A stretch of DNA of 64,000 nt, from assembly GCF_003573695.1 (NCBI RefSeq), contig NC_039361.1, positions 135,564,777 through 135,628,776 on the forward strand, in the 5' to 3' direction. A program made the position numbers and the translations under genes. The stretch's first letter is position 1. The number at the start of each line of letters is the position of its first letter. This DNA comes from Papaver somniferum (Eukaryota > Streptophyta > Magnoliopsida > Ranunculales > Papaveraceae). Below the pieces are notes generated by a model. That model searched no databases, was not told the origin of the DNA, and worked only from the letters and a program-made list of their open reading frames with translations. Shown in pieces: positions 23,501-34,132 of this stretch.

Positions 23501-23766
23501 GCTGTCTATGAGCCGTCCAATCTTTCGATTCTATATAGAAATAATTACTGAAATTGCTCAGTATTCATGAGATGTCTCGTGGCCTCAGTTGGGAGTCTAC
23601 ACATCTACACATACTCTGAGACAGCCTTCTCAGTCAGAGATTTATGGCATGAGCTTTCATGCTTTAATGAGAGACATGAGTCTCAATACTCATACGATTG
23701 TCGGATCCAGAGTATGAATAATAATGGTTTTACGATTTTACCCTTGTCGAAAATCCACCATCTACA
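20576..23766 (-). mobile_element. 3' LTR of the minus-strand Tat gypsy element (3.19 kb)
   Basis: Ends are TGTAGATGG and CCATCTACA, perfect 9-bp inverted termini of TG...CA type. Homologous to the TSD-flanked solo LTR at 9751-14160. No tRNA primer site follows the right end, while a minus-strand purine-rich stretch (AAGCAGGGAA, 23771-23780) adjoins it, so I read it as the 3' LTR of the minus-strand pol further right. It is inserted in the copia gag after ACATC (20571-20575); the partner TSD is not found because the other end of the element is missing. Confidence 0.7.
22240..23050. repeat. GC-rich palindromic modules in the Tat 3' LTR
   Basis: Five modules near 22245-22295, 22438-22500, 22645-22690, 22798-22860 and 23003-23050 each start GTGTGGGACCGG or GCGCGGGACTGG, contain GGGCATGGCCGGCCGGC or a variant and end with GGTCCC. 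Spacing is about 150-205 bp. They are islands of high GC in AT-rich DNA. Confidence 0.7.
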
Positions 23767-24060
23767 TTAAGTTCCCTGCTTAGTGAGGGACAATCATGTT
23801 CCTCATTCAGCATTGAATGGTGATTTTCCAGGTACTGACAAAAATAAGTAATTGAACTTAAAAGATAAGATATTACCGGATTTTGACTGAATGAGCAAAC
23901 CATGGTTTCAGCAAAACCCCCAGTGGAATAATAGAGCGTCATCTAGAGATCATAAATTGGTATAGAACCGCTGATTTGATGACGGGTCCTTGGTCGTTTT
24001 AGGATTCACGGGCCGGGCCCGATAAGGAAATCCTTGTGAAATTAGGTTTTGGAAATAAAA
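23767..24060. other. Tat 3' untranslated spacer between LTR and antisense gene
   Basis: No coding capacity is seen. On the minus strand this precedes the LTR and holds the weak polypurine candidate; on the plus strand it is the promoter side of the antisense gene. Confidence 0.4.
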
Positions 24061-24063
24061 TTT

Positions 24064-24071
24064 GATATAAA
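24064..24071 (+). promoter_or_regulatory. TATA box of the antisense gene
   Basis: TATAAATG lies about 35 bp before a C-rich leader (CCCACACGACCACCTCCTTC) and about 170 bp before the first good splice donor (24239), as expected for a plant promoter facing opposite to the Tat pol. Confidence 0.4.
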
Positions 24072-24094
24072 TGGAAATTAATCCTTTTTTTTTT

Positions 24095-25571
24095 ATTTCT
24101 TCCCACACGACCACCTCCTTCATCTCCTTCCTCCCTTCACGTCAGCAGCATAAGAGAGCAAGGGAAAATCGCCGGAGCGCCGACCGCCGTCCGACCAGAG
24201 CCACCACCGTCCGACCAACTTCCGGCCGGCACCTACAGGTAAGTGATTTTTTTTTCAAAAACTTGTTGTTTGTTCATGAGTTGTTCATCATAAAAATAAT
24301 ATGTGTATATATATACTTTTGGATGTGAATTTTATGAAAAACCCTTGTTTTAGGAACGTATGTTCATTCGATCGTTAGTTTAAGAAACTAGCAACAATCC
24401 CTAACTTGAGAGAGATTTTATTTTGAAATAGACCTGTGTCCAGTGATAAAATTTCGTTTATGAGCTTTCACGGAAACCAAAACTTTATATTTAAAAGATG
24501 TGAGCTTTTCACAAAACCGAAAGAAACCTTCGTTTTAAGGAAAAGCAATCGTACGAAGGAAAAGAGATTTTTTTTTTCTTTTAATACGTGAAACCGTGGA
24601 GCTTCACAAGGACATTTTCTTTTTGATAAACTCACGTAAGCCTGAGCTCGCGTCAAATTTTTTTTACTTGAGTTAATCACGGTTTTTCATTGTTTCATAA
24701 AATCAAAACATGGGTTTTGAGTAACCCTCGAAATTTGACAATTTATTTATGATGAAATATTGTCCTGGTGTAAATTTCATAGCTCAGTTGTGGATGTTTA
24801 TACTATGAAAATTGTGTCTATGATTTCATGAAAAATCAGTTTCAAAAATTAATAAAGCTTCGTTCGTTATTGCAGGTTTCAAAGAACGAACTAATTTTGG
24901 AGTGTTAACTCTTGCGGCACAATCACTATTGTTAGTGGAATTGTAAAGAGGTAAGAGTTAAGAATTACCATTTTTGTAGATGGATTTACTAGCATGTCGA
25001 TAATTTTATACTCCTAGTTCCAGAAAATGTCAACTTCCAGCAACAGCATTATGATTATAGTTATTCCTCCAGCTCTTCTGACGAGGATTCCAGAGCTTCT
25101 GGCGCCAAATCGAAAGCTAAGACAACTCATGACAAGGGGGAAAAGCCTAGCGTACCCATTAATGATCGGAGGGTCACTTATGCTGAGCTTATGAAGAGAA
25201 AAGCCGAGGATGATGAGGCAGAGGATCGTCAGCGTAGAAAGGATCAAATCCGACACAAAATACTAGCGGCTGAGGAGAGACGTCGATTCTTCGACGGGGT
25301 ACCTTACGACTCTGATGCTGACGCTTCCGAAGAGGAAACTACGTGGGTGTTACCAGAGCGCAAGATCGAGCCTGACCGGCATACCAGAGAGTTCCAAAAG
25401 ACTATGAAACAAATTGAAGTTGAAGCTGAAGCAGAAGAAGACTCGGACTCGGACTATCCTTATACCCATCCAGACTTCATCAATGGTCCTGATAGTGATT
25501 CCAATGAAGAGGAGGATTCCTAGAAGGACAGTGATGACGAACCTGATAACTCGGATGAATCTGACGAGTAG
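24095..25571 (+). pseudogene. 5' half of the antisense gene in the Tat element: acidic Ser/Asp/Glu-rich protein
   Basis: A leader exon ends at 24238 (CACCTACAG|GTAAGTG). A second short exon is possible at 24876-24950 (TTGCAG ... GAG|GTAAGAG). The coding exon starts near 25023 (ENVNFQQQHYDYSYSSSSSD), continues RRVTYAELMKRKAEDDEAED and RRRFFDGVPYDSDADASEEE, and ends in an acidic tail. A TAG at 25521 is followed by 15 more acidic codons to a stop at 25569-25571. No domain is recognised; composition suggests a disordered, nuclear-type protein. It lies between the Tat pol and 3' LTR on the opposite strand, where extra antisense ORFs are known in Tat-lineage elements. Exon joins and the true start are uncertain. 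Confidence 0.5.
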
Positions 25572-26240
25572 CTTTACTCCTGATCCTTTTATCAAAAATT
25601 TGAATTTTTTTTTTTTAGGATTCGTAGTAGACATCTTATTCGAACAACTTCACTTAAGTATTAAGATTTTTCCTTTTGAATGAGAGATCCTTTTTATTAA
25701 TGTTGGTTCTTCTTGATTGAATCAAATAAAATGAGCCAATCTTCATACGTCGAACCCATTGTGATCTCCCTTTGCTTGCTTTACGGTTTCCATCTGTGAA
25801 AATATCCAAACACGTCACAGAAGACATATAACACACAGGGACGTGTGACTTTCTGACCATGCCTAACTTTGGTCAGTCCCTAGTGCATTATTTTACTTTG
25901 CATCTCCAGTATTGAACTTGTTCGAGACTTAGGGTTTCAGTAAAACTCGTAACTGAATTGACTATTTGCAGAAGATAAGTGCCTGCCGTATCTTGTATAT
26001 ATCTCCAAGATTTAGGGTTTAACACTTGCGCAAATACTTCTTCCGTTCCTGAGTTAGTTTCATTGCAGAAGAAATTTCGATTGCCATACCTTTCATCACC
26101 ATGTCTAGTGATAGTACTTCTTCTTGAAACGAACTTCAGTCGAAGCATGAAATAGAAGCTTCTATCTCGATAAGTTGTATATCTTCTTCGTTTATGTTTC
26201 AATCAAAGTTATTGATCGTAGGAAAATGATTTGTTGCAGG

Positions 26241-27093
26241 ATAATCAGAAGAATCCTTCTTCTCACACTTCGAGGCCCAAATGAACTGTTAGAACCCCTG
26301 CCCGGTATAGGTCGGCTCATGTCAAGGATTGATCATCTATAAGCAACCTTATAACTCTTGAAGCTTTACAATACTCAATTTTGATAAAATTAAACACTCC
26401 TTCATTTCGTCGCAGGCGGATGTTCGTGTCGTTGTTGATGCTAGAAGGAGAAGGAATGGAAAGTCCGTGACTGTGGTTGAGGTTGAAGATAGCATCCACC
26501 GAGTCTGTGAAGACTCTGCAGAATCCGTGGAGGCTGGAAACAGGGCTCATGCTCGTGAATATCCAACAAATGGACTTTTATTTGAAGCTCCTTTGATCAA
26601 TACTTTCCCAGACAATGAGGTGGTCGGTGGATTCGTCATTCCCAAGTGTCACACGCTCCTGTACACCAAAATCTAGAAAAGATATGGACATATTGCTACG
26701 ACTGAAGTGTGGAAAGGTTTTCTACTCACCCTCCTGACCATGGTGGCAGGGCTGTTACCGATCATTGAGGAGATGGACCAGATGCATCTGCGAGATGTCA
26801 AGAATCAGGAACTGCACAGGTGGGATGAGATGATTTCGAAGTGTGAGACATTGCGGTTCAATGAAGGCTGGCTTCGTCATCGGCTCGAGATAATCAAGAT
26901 TCATAAGACGGCGGAGGCTGCTGATACAATTTATGTGACCACTGCTTTACTGGAGGAGGAGAAGATGCTTGCTTTGGGGTCGGCAAGGGTCGAGAAGGCG
27001 GTTCAGGAATTGAAGACGAAAACCAAAAATTTCCAGAAGAAACTTGATAGGGTTTCTTATAGAGATTATCCATTGCTGGACGGTTTTCTCTGA
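26241..27093 (+). pseudogene. 3' half of the antisense gene: coiled-coil region like plant PEARLI4/MATH-associated proteins
   Basis: A small exon after TTGTTGCAG (26241 on, DNQKNPSSHTSRPK) has a TGA. The main exon starts at 26416 (CGCAG|GCGGATG, ADVRVVVDARRRR) and runs in one frame to 27093, with a single TAG at 26674-26676 where Trp is expected (TKI*KRYGHIATTEV). It continues LTMVAGLLPIIEEMDQMH, EMISKCETLRFNEGWLRHRL and a Lys/Glu coiled coil to the end. The block GGFVIP..H.LY.KI.(K)RYGHIATT and the coiled coil resemble uncharacterised plant proteins often labelled phospholipase-like (PEARLI4) or MATH/coiled-coil; that is recalled similarity, not a search. Function unknown; probably a captured host gene. 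Confidence 0.5.
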
Positions 27094-27277
27094 GTGAACA
27101 TTCGAGAGAGTTAAAGTGTGTGTTTTTTTTGATAAGGTAGGATAATATGACAGAGGAATTTTGTTCAACTGATGGATGTTTGATGAACAAATGAGCATCT
27201 TGCATGCTTCTTGAAAGGAATAAATTACATTTGAGATGTGTTTGAATAATGGTAAAATATTAATTATTTTTTGTTGA

Positions 27278-28687
27278 TCAAGCATAATAGGCCTTGAGCC
27301 ATTTTCCGTTGATAATATTTCCTTCTTTTCCTCCATTGACCGCTAAGATTTTGTAGTATCCACTAGACACTGCCTTGGTAATAACATACGACCCTTCCCA
27401 TTTCGGAGAGAACTTAGAAGCAGACATGTCTTGTTGGATTATTTTTCCATCTTTAATACCAAATCTCCTACTTGGAAAGTTCGGGGCCTTACCATTTTGT
27501 TGTAAGCTCTAGATATTCTCTGTTTGTAAGCCTTCACATATTTTTCTACTTTAGATCTCCTTGATTCGAGAATGTCTAGTTCAGCAACTCTTGACTTGGA
27601 CACTTCAGCTTCATCCCATCGTATTCCACTGGCTGCCGCAATCCTTGCTGAAGGAATTTTTATCTCAGTTGGGAGTATAGCATCATCCCCATAGACGAGC
27701 GAGTACGGTGATGTTCCAATCGATCTCCTTGGTGCAGTCATGTTATCCCACAAAACCATGGGTAATTTCTCATTCCACGATCGTGGATTATCATGAATCG
27801 TTCGACTGATAATCCGGATCAAAGTATTGTTGGTACTCTCTGCTTGACCATTTCCTTGGGGATAGTATGGTGTAGAGAAAATATGTTTGATTCCGTACTC
27901 CTTGAGCAATTTCTCGACATCCTTGTTGGCGAAAGGAGTCCCATTATCCGTGATGATATGTTTAGGGACGCCGAATCTACATATAATGTTTTCTTTGATG
28001 AAGGCTGCAATAGTTACCCCCGTAGTACCTCTGAGAGGGATTGCTTCGACCCACTTAGTGAAATACTCAATAGCTGTGATGATGTATTCATGCTGCTTTG
28101 AAGATGCTAGATTGATTTTTCTGATGATATCAAGTCCCCAGCTATAAAAAGGCCATGGACTATTCATAGAGTGTAATGGAAGACAAGGAGTATGAATAAG
28201 ATTACCGTGGACCTGACATTGATGACACTTCTGAACGTACGCAGCTGCATCATCTTTCATAGTCGGCCAGTAATACTTCTCGTGAATTTGGAGAAACAAC
28301 TTATTTTTTCCCTGGTGTTCTCCTTCATGGGTTTCTTTCAGGACCGTTAGAATTTCATCTCCGGCCAGGAACCTCAACAAGTCTCTTCCAAAGCTTTTGC
28401 GGTACAGGATCCCGTCAAGAAATACAAATCTTTTAGCTTTCTGAGTGAGTTTGATAGCATCTTTCTTTTCTGGTGGTGATTTGTTGTCTCGAAGGTATTC
28501 AACGTAAGGCTGCCTCCAGTCCCCGATGTGATGGAGTGTCAGGGACTCTAAATGATGAGGAGGCGTCTGACAATTAGGACAAGATCCCTGCAAAGTTCTT
28601 GATTGTGCTTCCATGGAGGCCCAGTAATACCCGAGTCTTTGAAGTCTTCTATAAAGTATTATCACCAGCGTCTGCCCACATACTTCT
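27278..28687 (-). pseudogene. pol: Tat integrase: second zinc module, catalytic core and C-terminal domain
   Basis: Minus-strand reading from the insertion point of the nested element: GYYWASME and CPNCQ end a first zinc module. A second full one follows (THEGEHQGKNKL, YYWPTM, CHQCQ, about 28,340-28,220). The catalytic core has Asp in WGLDII, Asp in HIITDNGTPF and Glu in NGQAESTNNTL, the DDE triad that joins cDNA to the genome. PYSLVYGDDAILPTEI and the RPRTFQVGDLVLK segment complete the core. The frame changes near 27,440; the C-terminal fold then reads KFSPKWEGSYVI and ends NGKWLKAYYA with a stop at 27278-27280. It continues from the RNase H part at 35,591-36,248, interrupted by 28688-35590. 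Confidence 0.85.
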
Positions 28688-30142
28688 TGATAGACACATT
28701 TTTGTGTCTAATTTGATCTCAATATTATATATTGTTGTCTCTCGATTTTGTACTAATTTTGGTGTTTTATGTATTTGTAGGCATTTTTGGGAATAAAACA
28801 TTTTTTTGGAAAATTCGGCTCGAAAAGTTGATTTTGGCACCCGGAGGACACATGTTATGCGGACTCTCTGCTTTGGATAAGGGACACCCACTTGATAAGG
28901 GGTGACCACTTGCTATTCGCACCCCTGAACTCGATATGGGGAGGTCATCTTCTTTGTTTGAATTTGGTTTTGGCGGGAATACTTACATGCACGCTGTTGA
29001 TTTTGGGTCGCATTGTTGGAGGGATTTCAGCGAGATTCAATCGCTAGAAACGATTGGGCTGGGCCTGAATACACTAGACAGGATTAGTATGGTCAATTTG
29101 ATCGAGCAAAATGGGCCAGCAAAGCCGTGGGATGAAGATAAAGCTAAACAGGGAAGAGAAGATAATATCGATTCTGTTTGATTCTAACTTGGAATTTACG
29201 TGGCCAATTAGTTAGAGAATATCTTGTCTTTGATTGTTGCTCTATCTTAGGAAGTTATACAACCAACAGACGCGTGAAGAACGAAATTTGGAAGAAATAT
29301 ATCCGAGAATATTTTCTTCATCAATGCCGAGTAATGGAGGATTATATGAAGTTATGGCGAGATATTTCGGTGTTGTTGGGTTATAAATAGTTGCTGAGGT
29401 ATCATAGCGAAGGTGTCGAGAGTTTGGGAAGTTTTGGAGGCTACAGAATGAAGAACTCACGAGTTGCAGAGCTGCCATTTTTCTGCTGCTGCTGATGATG
29501 AAGAACACCAAGAACACGAAGAACGGACCTGCACCAGCAGTCGTTTAGCGTGGGTCGTAGGTGTGGGTCTTAGAGCTACAGTAACAATAGCACTTCTTAT
29601 GTGTCGTTCATTTTGGACGCTTTCTGTGGGTCGCACATTCACTGTTTTATTATTTCAGCTCCATTTTCATCCTTGTAAACACTCTTTGAGCAATAAATAA
29701 ATATTTTGAGCGTATTTTTATCATGATGAGCTAAAACCAACACTGGGACGACGGAGGAGGTCGAATTTCATCCATGTGGTAATTTCATTAATTCTTTTAT
29801 TTACTTTTTGCACTAATTTTAATTGAATTAAGATTTTAAATTAATTACTTGTGATTTCATTTGATGGAGTATGCTTAGTCCTAGGGATTTTTGATATGCC
29901 ATGCTTAAGAAATACAAGTAATATTTTATAAAATCTATCTTGGAAATAAACTAGAGTTAATATTTGTTTTGTTTTTGAACTATAATTGCTAGAATTAATG
30001 AACCGTTTGAAGAAAAAAAAAACGGCCGAATCTTAGTCCCAGTTTCTCGCACCAGTGTTAATATTTTTTGTATATATTTTTATTTTTAAATCTTTACAAG
30101 TCCGAGCAACGAACTTTTACTACCACTTTCAACACTACAACA
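28688..30142 (+). repeat. 5' LTR of the 6.9-kb element
   Basis: 1,455 bp from TGATAGACACATTTTTGTG to CTTTCAACACTACAACA. The first bases (AGACACATTTTTGTGTCT) form a terminal hairpin. ATAAATAAATATTTTGAG near 29,690 follows a polyadenylation-like context (GAGCAATAAATAA). Confidence 0.9.
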
Positions 30143-30145
30143 AAA

Positions 30146-30163
30146 TGGCGCCGCCGACGCGGA
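30146..30163 (+). other. Primer binding site of the 6.9-kb element
   Basis: TGGCGCCGCCGACGCGGA, three bases after the LTR. It resembles the TGGCGCCGTTGCCGGGGA primer sites seen in plant gypsy elements. The same 18 bases occur in the element at 41578-46239. Confidence 0.8.
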
Positions 30164-30190
30164 CTTGTTTATAAATTTGTTTTTAGGTTT

Positions 30191-30222
<32 letters not shown>

Positions 30223-31268
30223 TATTATTTGTTCCTTTTTACGTTTCTTTTTGTGTCGTTGATTTACAGGTTCGAAGTGGAATACTAAGGACTTGGGAAC
30301 AAAAATCTTAAAGCTAAAAGCTAAAAGCTAAAAGAGAAAAAAAAAAAGACATAATATTTTTTTTAGGATTTAATTTTTATTATTATTTTTTTTTGTATAT
30401 AGCTTTTATTTATTTTTTTTAGAATTTGTAAATAGGCTTTATTTGTCATAATTTTTGGACTTTTTTTTTGGACCTTATTCTGGACTTTGGACATTATTTT
30501 TATTTATTTATTTTAAACCCTACGGAAGGGTTATATATATATAAAAAAAATATATATAAACTGTGTGCAGGGAAGGACGACGATTACTATATCGTCTCGG
30601 CCCCTCGGGTTCGTACATGACGTAGGAGTCTTGGCCCGAGTCGACTTCAACGGTTCATCCCCCGTCTGGTACGGGAGATAAGTCCATCGAAACACTCGCG
30701 AATCTCCTGTAAGCGAGTTACTGTATTCCTTAAGGTGATTCATTGATTGAGGACGAATTTGGACTGTTTTTAAATTCCTAGTAAAGGGCAAGGCCTGGCC
30801 AATACAAGATAAGGGTTCGGATTTCATCACCGCTCCCTTCTTGCCCGCCTTAGGAAAACGAAACCTAACGCGAACCCAAGCTTAAAACTTGACTAGAACG
30901 AGACCGATATGGTAACACGCTTATTAGGAAAAATTTTCAAAGGATATTGGTTACTTTCTTAAGCACACCTCGAAGTTCATGATGGTTTCTGTGAGTTGAA
31001 TGCGTGACTGCGCCGCCTTGTGATAGCGGTGAGTCCTTGGGTATCAAAGCTCCACTGAGCTTCCCTCGCCTCAATTCAACTTACTTTGACTCGGATTGAT
31101 TCCAGAGGGGTTTTCTTAAATTTTAACGAATTCCCCTTCGAGAGATAGAAGCTGGTCTAGAGACAATCTAAGTGGAGCCATCATGCTTTTTGTTTGCTAG
31201 ATTTTATAGGTTTGATTTGGTCGATTCATCCTTGTTTGTGATTGTGTAGGATTCCCTTGCAATTAAGA
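30164..31268 (+). other. Leader region of the 6.9-kb element
   Basis: No coding frame is supported. It holds a (TTTA)n run at 30,188-30,220, a triple AAAGCTAAAAGCT repeat (30,310-30,335), long T-runs, then a GC-richer block (30,570-31,110) with CGAGTCGACTTCAACGGTTC and CACTCGCGAATCTCCTG. A splice acceptor-like GTGTAG at 31,244-31,249 just before the ATG suggests a leader intron. Confidence 0.5.
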
Positions 31269-32918
31269 ATGTCGAGCTGGTATGATAGAAGCCAATACAA
31301 TGAATATCGACCTGAATTTGAATATGGACATCATCAGTTTTATTACCATGGTGGGAATAGTGGTTGGGAACGCCAAACTTTTCAAGGTTATGTTTCATAC
31401 CATGGTGAGCCCAATCACTATCCTCACAACCATCAGTCATACGAGAAAAATACTGATAATTCCTCTTTACTTGAGTCGACACGTAAGTTAGCTGAGACAA
31501 CACGTAAGTTCGCTGAAATGAATAACTTAGTTATGGACGAAAATAATGCAATGAGTGAATTTTCTTTACCTGATTTCCTAGATTACGTCAGGAATTCATG
31601 TGAGTCGGCCCAAAAGCTTTTGTTAGAGACCCAGAATAAAACTTCTCTAAAAGATCTAAATTTCCAAAATAGTGTTTCCAATTTTACCCTTGATATAAAT
31701 AGTGAATATTTGCCTAATCTAGAGGACGAGGTTAGAATAAAAGACACTACTTATTTAGATAAGGTTCAATCGTCTTCGTACTATGATGATGAGGATAGCA
31801 GTAATGAAGAATCTGAAATATGTAGGCATAGTGATCAGGAGTCTAGTAATCCAATTGAGCTGTATAGTGATTATATTATTTCTAGTTCAAATCCAAATAA
31901 TTTTTATGATTATTCACCTATTCAAAAGGACGAGGATTTGATTAGGGATACCACCGTTTTAGACGATGTAGTTTTTCATTTTGATTACGAAGCCGATAGT
32001 GGTTTAGAGGAACAGGTTCATTTCGAAAATATTGTTTTAGAGTCTAGCGACTTAGAAACAATAGTCTTGGAAGAAGAAGATAGACCCGTAGAGATGAGTA
32101 AAGATGCACTACCTGATAATAACTTAGAAGAATCTCTTGAATATTTTATGGACTCTGAAGATACGGAAATTCAAGAAATAATTAGAGGTCTATCTAGAGA
32201 CACTGAAAACTATAAGTTTGGGGGTGATTATCACTTTCCTAGTGCCTTACCTTCAACTCTCAGAAAGTCCCCACACTTAGGACTTGATATCTCTGCCTCG
32301 ACCATTTTGCAAGATTACCTTCATACTCGTTTTCCCGAACCTAATGATGTCCAGGAAGAAGTTCAGTCGTTAGAAACCCATCCTCTGGTTGATGTGGTTT
32401 TCCCAGGCTATGATACCCAGATTGACTTTGTTTTCCCACCAAATAGTTTTCTTACAAATGTGGGAACGTTTATATTTCAAATGTGTCGAATATTAAGTTG
32501 TGAGACTAAACCTAAATGCTTTAGGAAATTAGAATCGACACATTTGCTTAAGAATGACCACTACTCTCATTTTGGTCAATATTGTAAGTCAAATCTTATT
32601 GACTTAGAGGATCCTCAGTTATTTAGGTTATTATTGTGCGCTTCTGAGATCATACCTGAGTTTTTCCAGACTCTAGGACCTAATGATTCGGATCCCACCT
32701 ATGAAGAAACGCAACCTATGAAAATATTTTATTTAGACCCTTTCTTAGAACCTGAACTTGAACCACAATTAGATATAAATATCTTAATCAGGAAACTAGA
32801 TAAGGGCATGTTATCCTTGTTCACTTTCTTGGGTTATTGTAGTTTCCTTTGGTCATCTCTTTTTGGTTTTGAAGACCCACAGTTATTTCGGCTGTTACTT
32901 TTTGATTCTATGAGGTGA
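31269..32918 (+). CDS. Acidic 549-residue protein of unknown family (only protein of the 6.9-kb element)
   Basis: The ATG at 31269 (MSSWYDRSQYNEYRPEFEYG) opens an uninterrupted 549-codon frame to a TGA at 32916-32918; earlier in-frame codons lack an ATG. Residues 1-75 are rich in Tyr, His, Asn and Gln; 76-100 hold a short repeat (STRKLAETTRKFAE); 150-320 are strongly acidic; around 345-365 the block SPHLGLDISASTILQDYL recurs as LPNLGLELCASKILLEYF in the element at 41.6-46.2 kb. LEDPQLFRLLLCAS (about 445) and FEDPQLFRLLLFDS (C-terminus) are an internal repeat. No zinc knuckle, protease or RT motif is present. The Tyr/His/Asn-rich start is reminiscent of gag linkers, so a reduced gag is possible. 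An intact frame in a young element suggests selection. Confidence 0.75.
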   Translation: MSSWYDRSQYNEYRPEFEYGHHQFYYHGGNSGWERQTFQGYVSYHGEPNHYPHNHQSYEKNTDNSSLLESTRKLAETTRKFAEMNNLVMDENNAMSEFSLPDFLDYVRNSCESAQKLLLETQNKTSLKDLNFQNSVSNFTLDINSEYLPNLEDEVRIKDTTYLDKVQSSSYYDDEDSSNEESEICRHSDQESSNPIELYSDYIISSSNPNNFYDYSPIQKDEDLIRDTTVLDDVVFHFDYEADSGLEEQVHFENIVLESSDLETIVLEEEDRPVEMSKDALPDNNLEESLEYFMDSEDTEIQEIIRGLSRDTENYKFGGDYHFPSALPSTLRKSPHLGLDISASTILQDYLHTRFPEPNDVQEEVQSLETHPLVDVVFPGYDTQIDFVFPPNSFLTNVGTFIFQMCRILSCETKPKCFRKLESTHLLKNDHYSHFGQYCKSNLIDLEDPQLFRLLLCASEIIPEFFQTLGPNDSDPTYEETQPMKIFYLDPFLEPELEPQLDINILIRKLDKGMLSLFTFLGYCSFLWSSLFGFEDPQLFRLLLFDSMR

Positions 32919-33071
32919 CTAATTCCTTCCGATGTCTGGCTGAAGACTTTAAACTTAGCACTTCTTGGGAGGTAACCCAATCTCATGCAACACGGTAATA
33001 TCTTTCCTTATCTCTTTTGCTTCAAATGGTAACAGTTTGTCCTTGTTCATGCTTTTAATTTCATCTTTAGA

Positions 33072-33110
33072 ACATTGAGGACAATGTTAGATTTAAGTTT
33101 GGGGGTATGG
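33072..33110 (+). other. Hairpin plus internal G-run conserved in both family members
   Basis: ACATTGAGGACAATGT (33072-33087; arms ACATTG/CAATGT) is followed by TTTAAGTTTGGGGGT. The sister element has the same hairpin (43635-43650, minus strand) followed by TTTAAGTGTGGGGG. It looks like a second, internal polypurine tract. Confidence 0.6.
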
Positions 33111-33414
33111 GAGAAACCTTTTAGTTGCAGTATGAATAAATAAACTCCATAGCCTAGAAATTTATGCGTGGCACTAACCAATCTAAGTGGATAGAAGCAT
33201 TTTGGTTGTAGGAGTTGAGGAACCAATCTGAATAGATGGAAACATCTAAAGAGTCTATTCATAAAAGCACAGAGCTCAGGTGTTAGAAATAACATGATAG
33301 TTTCACCATATCTCGTTGAGTCCTTTTCACTTCTATTTTTATTTTATTTTATTTTGTTTTTAAACCATGTTTCTCTAAGTGATAGGTGGGGCTCACGATT
33401 CAAGTTGTTACCAA

Positions 33415-33650
33415 TGCTAGGATGAATTAGAGTGATTGAGTTACAAAAAAAAACAAAAAAGTTGAAAAAAAAAACAAAAAAGTTGAAAAAAAAAATTGAA
33501 AAAAAAAAAAATTGAGACCAGACCATTCGACCAAAAGGAAAATTCAATAAATTCGACCACTGGTACCCTTGTATATGCCAGTTGTGTTGACCTAGAGTTA
33601 GGTTATCGACCACTGGTACCCTTTTATATGCCAGTGTGTTGATATTAGTC
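33415..33650 (+). repeat. A-rich run and a short tandem duplication
   Basis: 33,444-33,515 is A-rich with AAAAAAGTTGAAA repeated. Two copies of CGACCACTGGTACCCTT, TATATGCCAGT and TGTTGA follow (33,556 and 33,607). Confidence 0.6.
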
Positions 33651-34096
33651 AGACTAGTATCTCAATCCATTAGGATAGGTTCATTTTGGCGGAGGCCTTC
33701 AGAAAGATATGGGAAACGACGTTCACTTAGTAAACATCAAAACCATCTACATTTTTCTATATCCATCTCTTTTTTTATCCATATGATTAGTCTGACTCCG
33801 AGTATGATGTCCATCGTGAAACTACCTTAGTAGAGCTCTGTCACTTATATGAATTTTAGTATGCTTGAGTGAAAACTCGTGTACAGTAATTGGAATTTCG
33901 CATCAGGGTACTTCCTCCTGTAATTAATAGGTATGCCAACCAAGGAGGTTCTTTAGTGCTTTCCAAGATTTTGCATAAATAGCTAGGGTTTGGAGTATTG
34001 GTTTTGTGGGTACACCTCTGGTAAACCCTCCGGAGACAACACTCCGCCACTAGGGCCACCTAGGGTTCAAATGATTTTCCTTTATAGAATAAATTT

Positions 34097-34132
34097 GCTC
34101 GAGGACTAGCAAATAATAAGTTTGGGGGTATC
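34097..34132 (+). other. Polypurine tract and conserved 3' motif of the 6.9-kb element
   Basis: GCTCGAGGACTAGCAAA (34097-34113) then AATAAGTTTGGGGGTATC abuts the 3' LTR; the G-run would prime plus-strand synthesis. The same motif and G-run adjoin the 3' LTR of the sister element. Confidence 0.85.

Noticed and set aside
24071..24328. Short frame MEINPFFF at the Tat antisense leader
   Set aside because: Crosses a strong splice donor at 24,239 and runs into intron sequence; better read as leader exon plus intron.
27793..28147. Plus-strand frames over the integrase
   Set aside because: They are shadows of the minus-strand integrase frame, which carries the DDE motifs.
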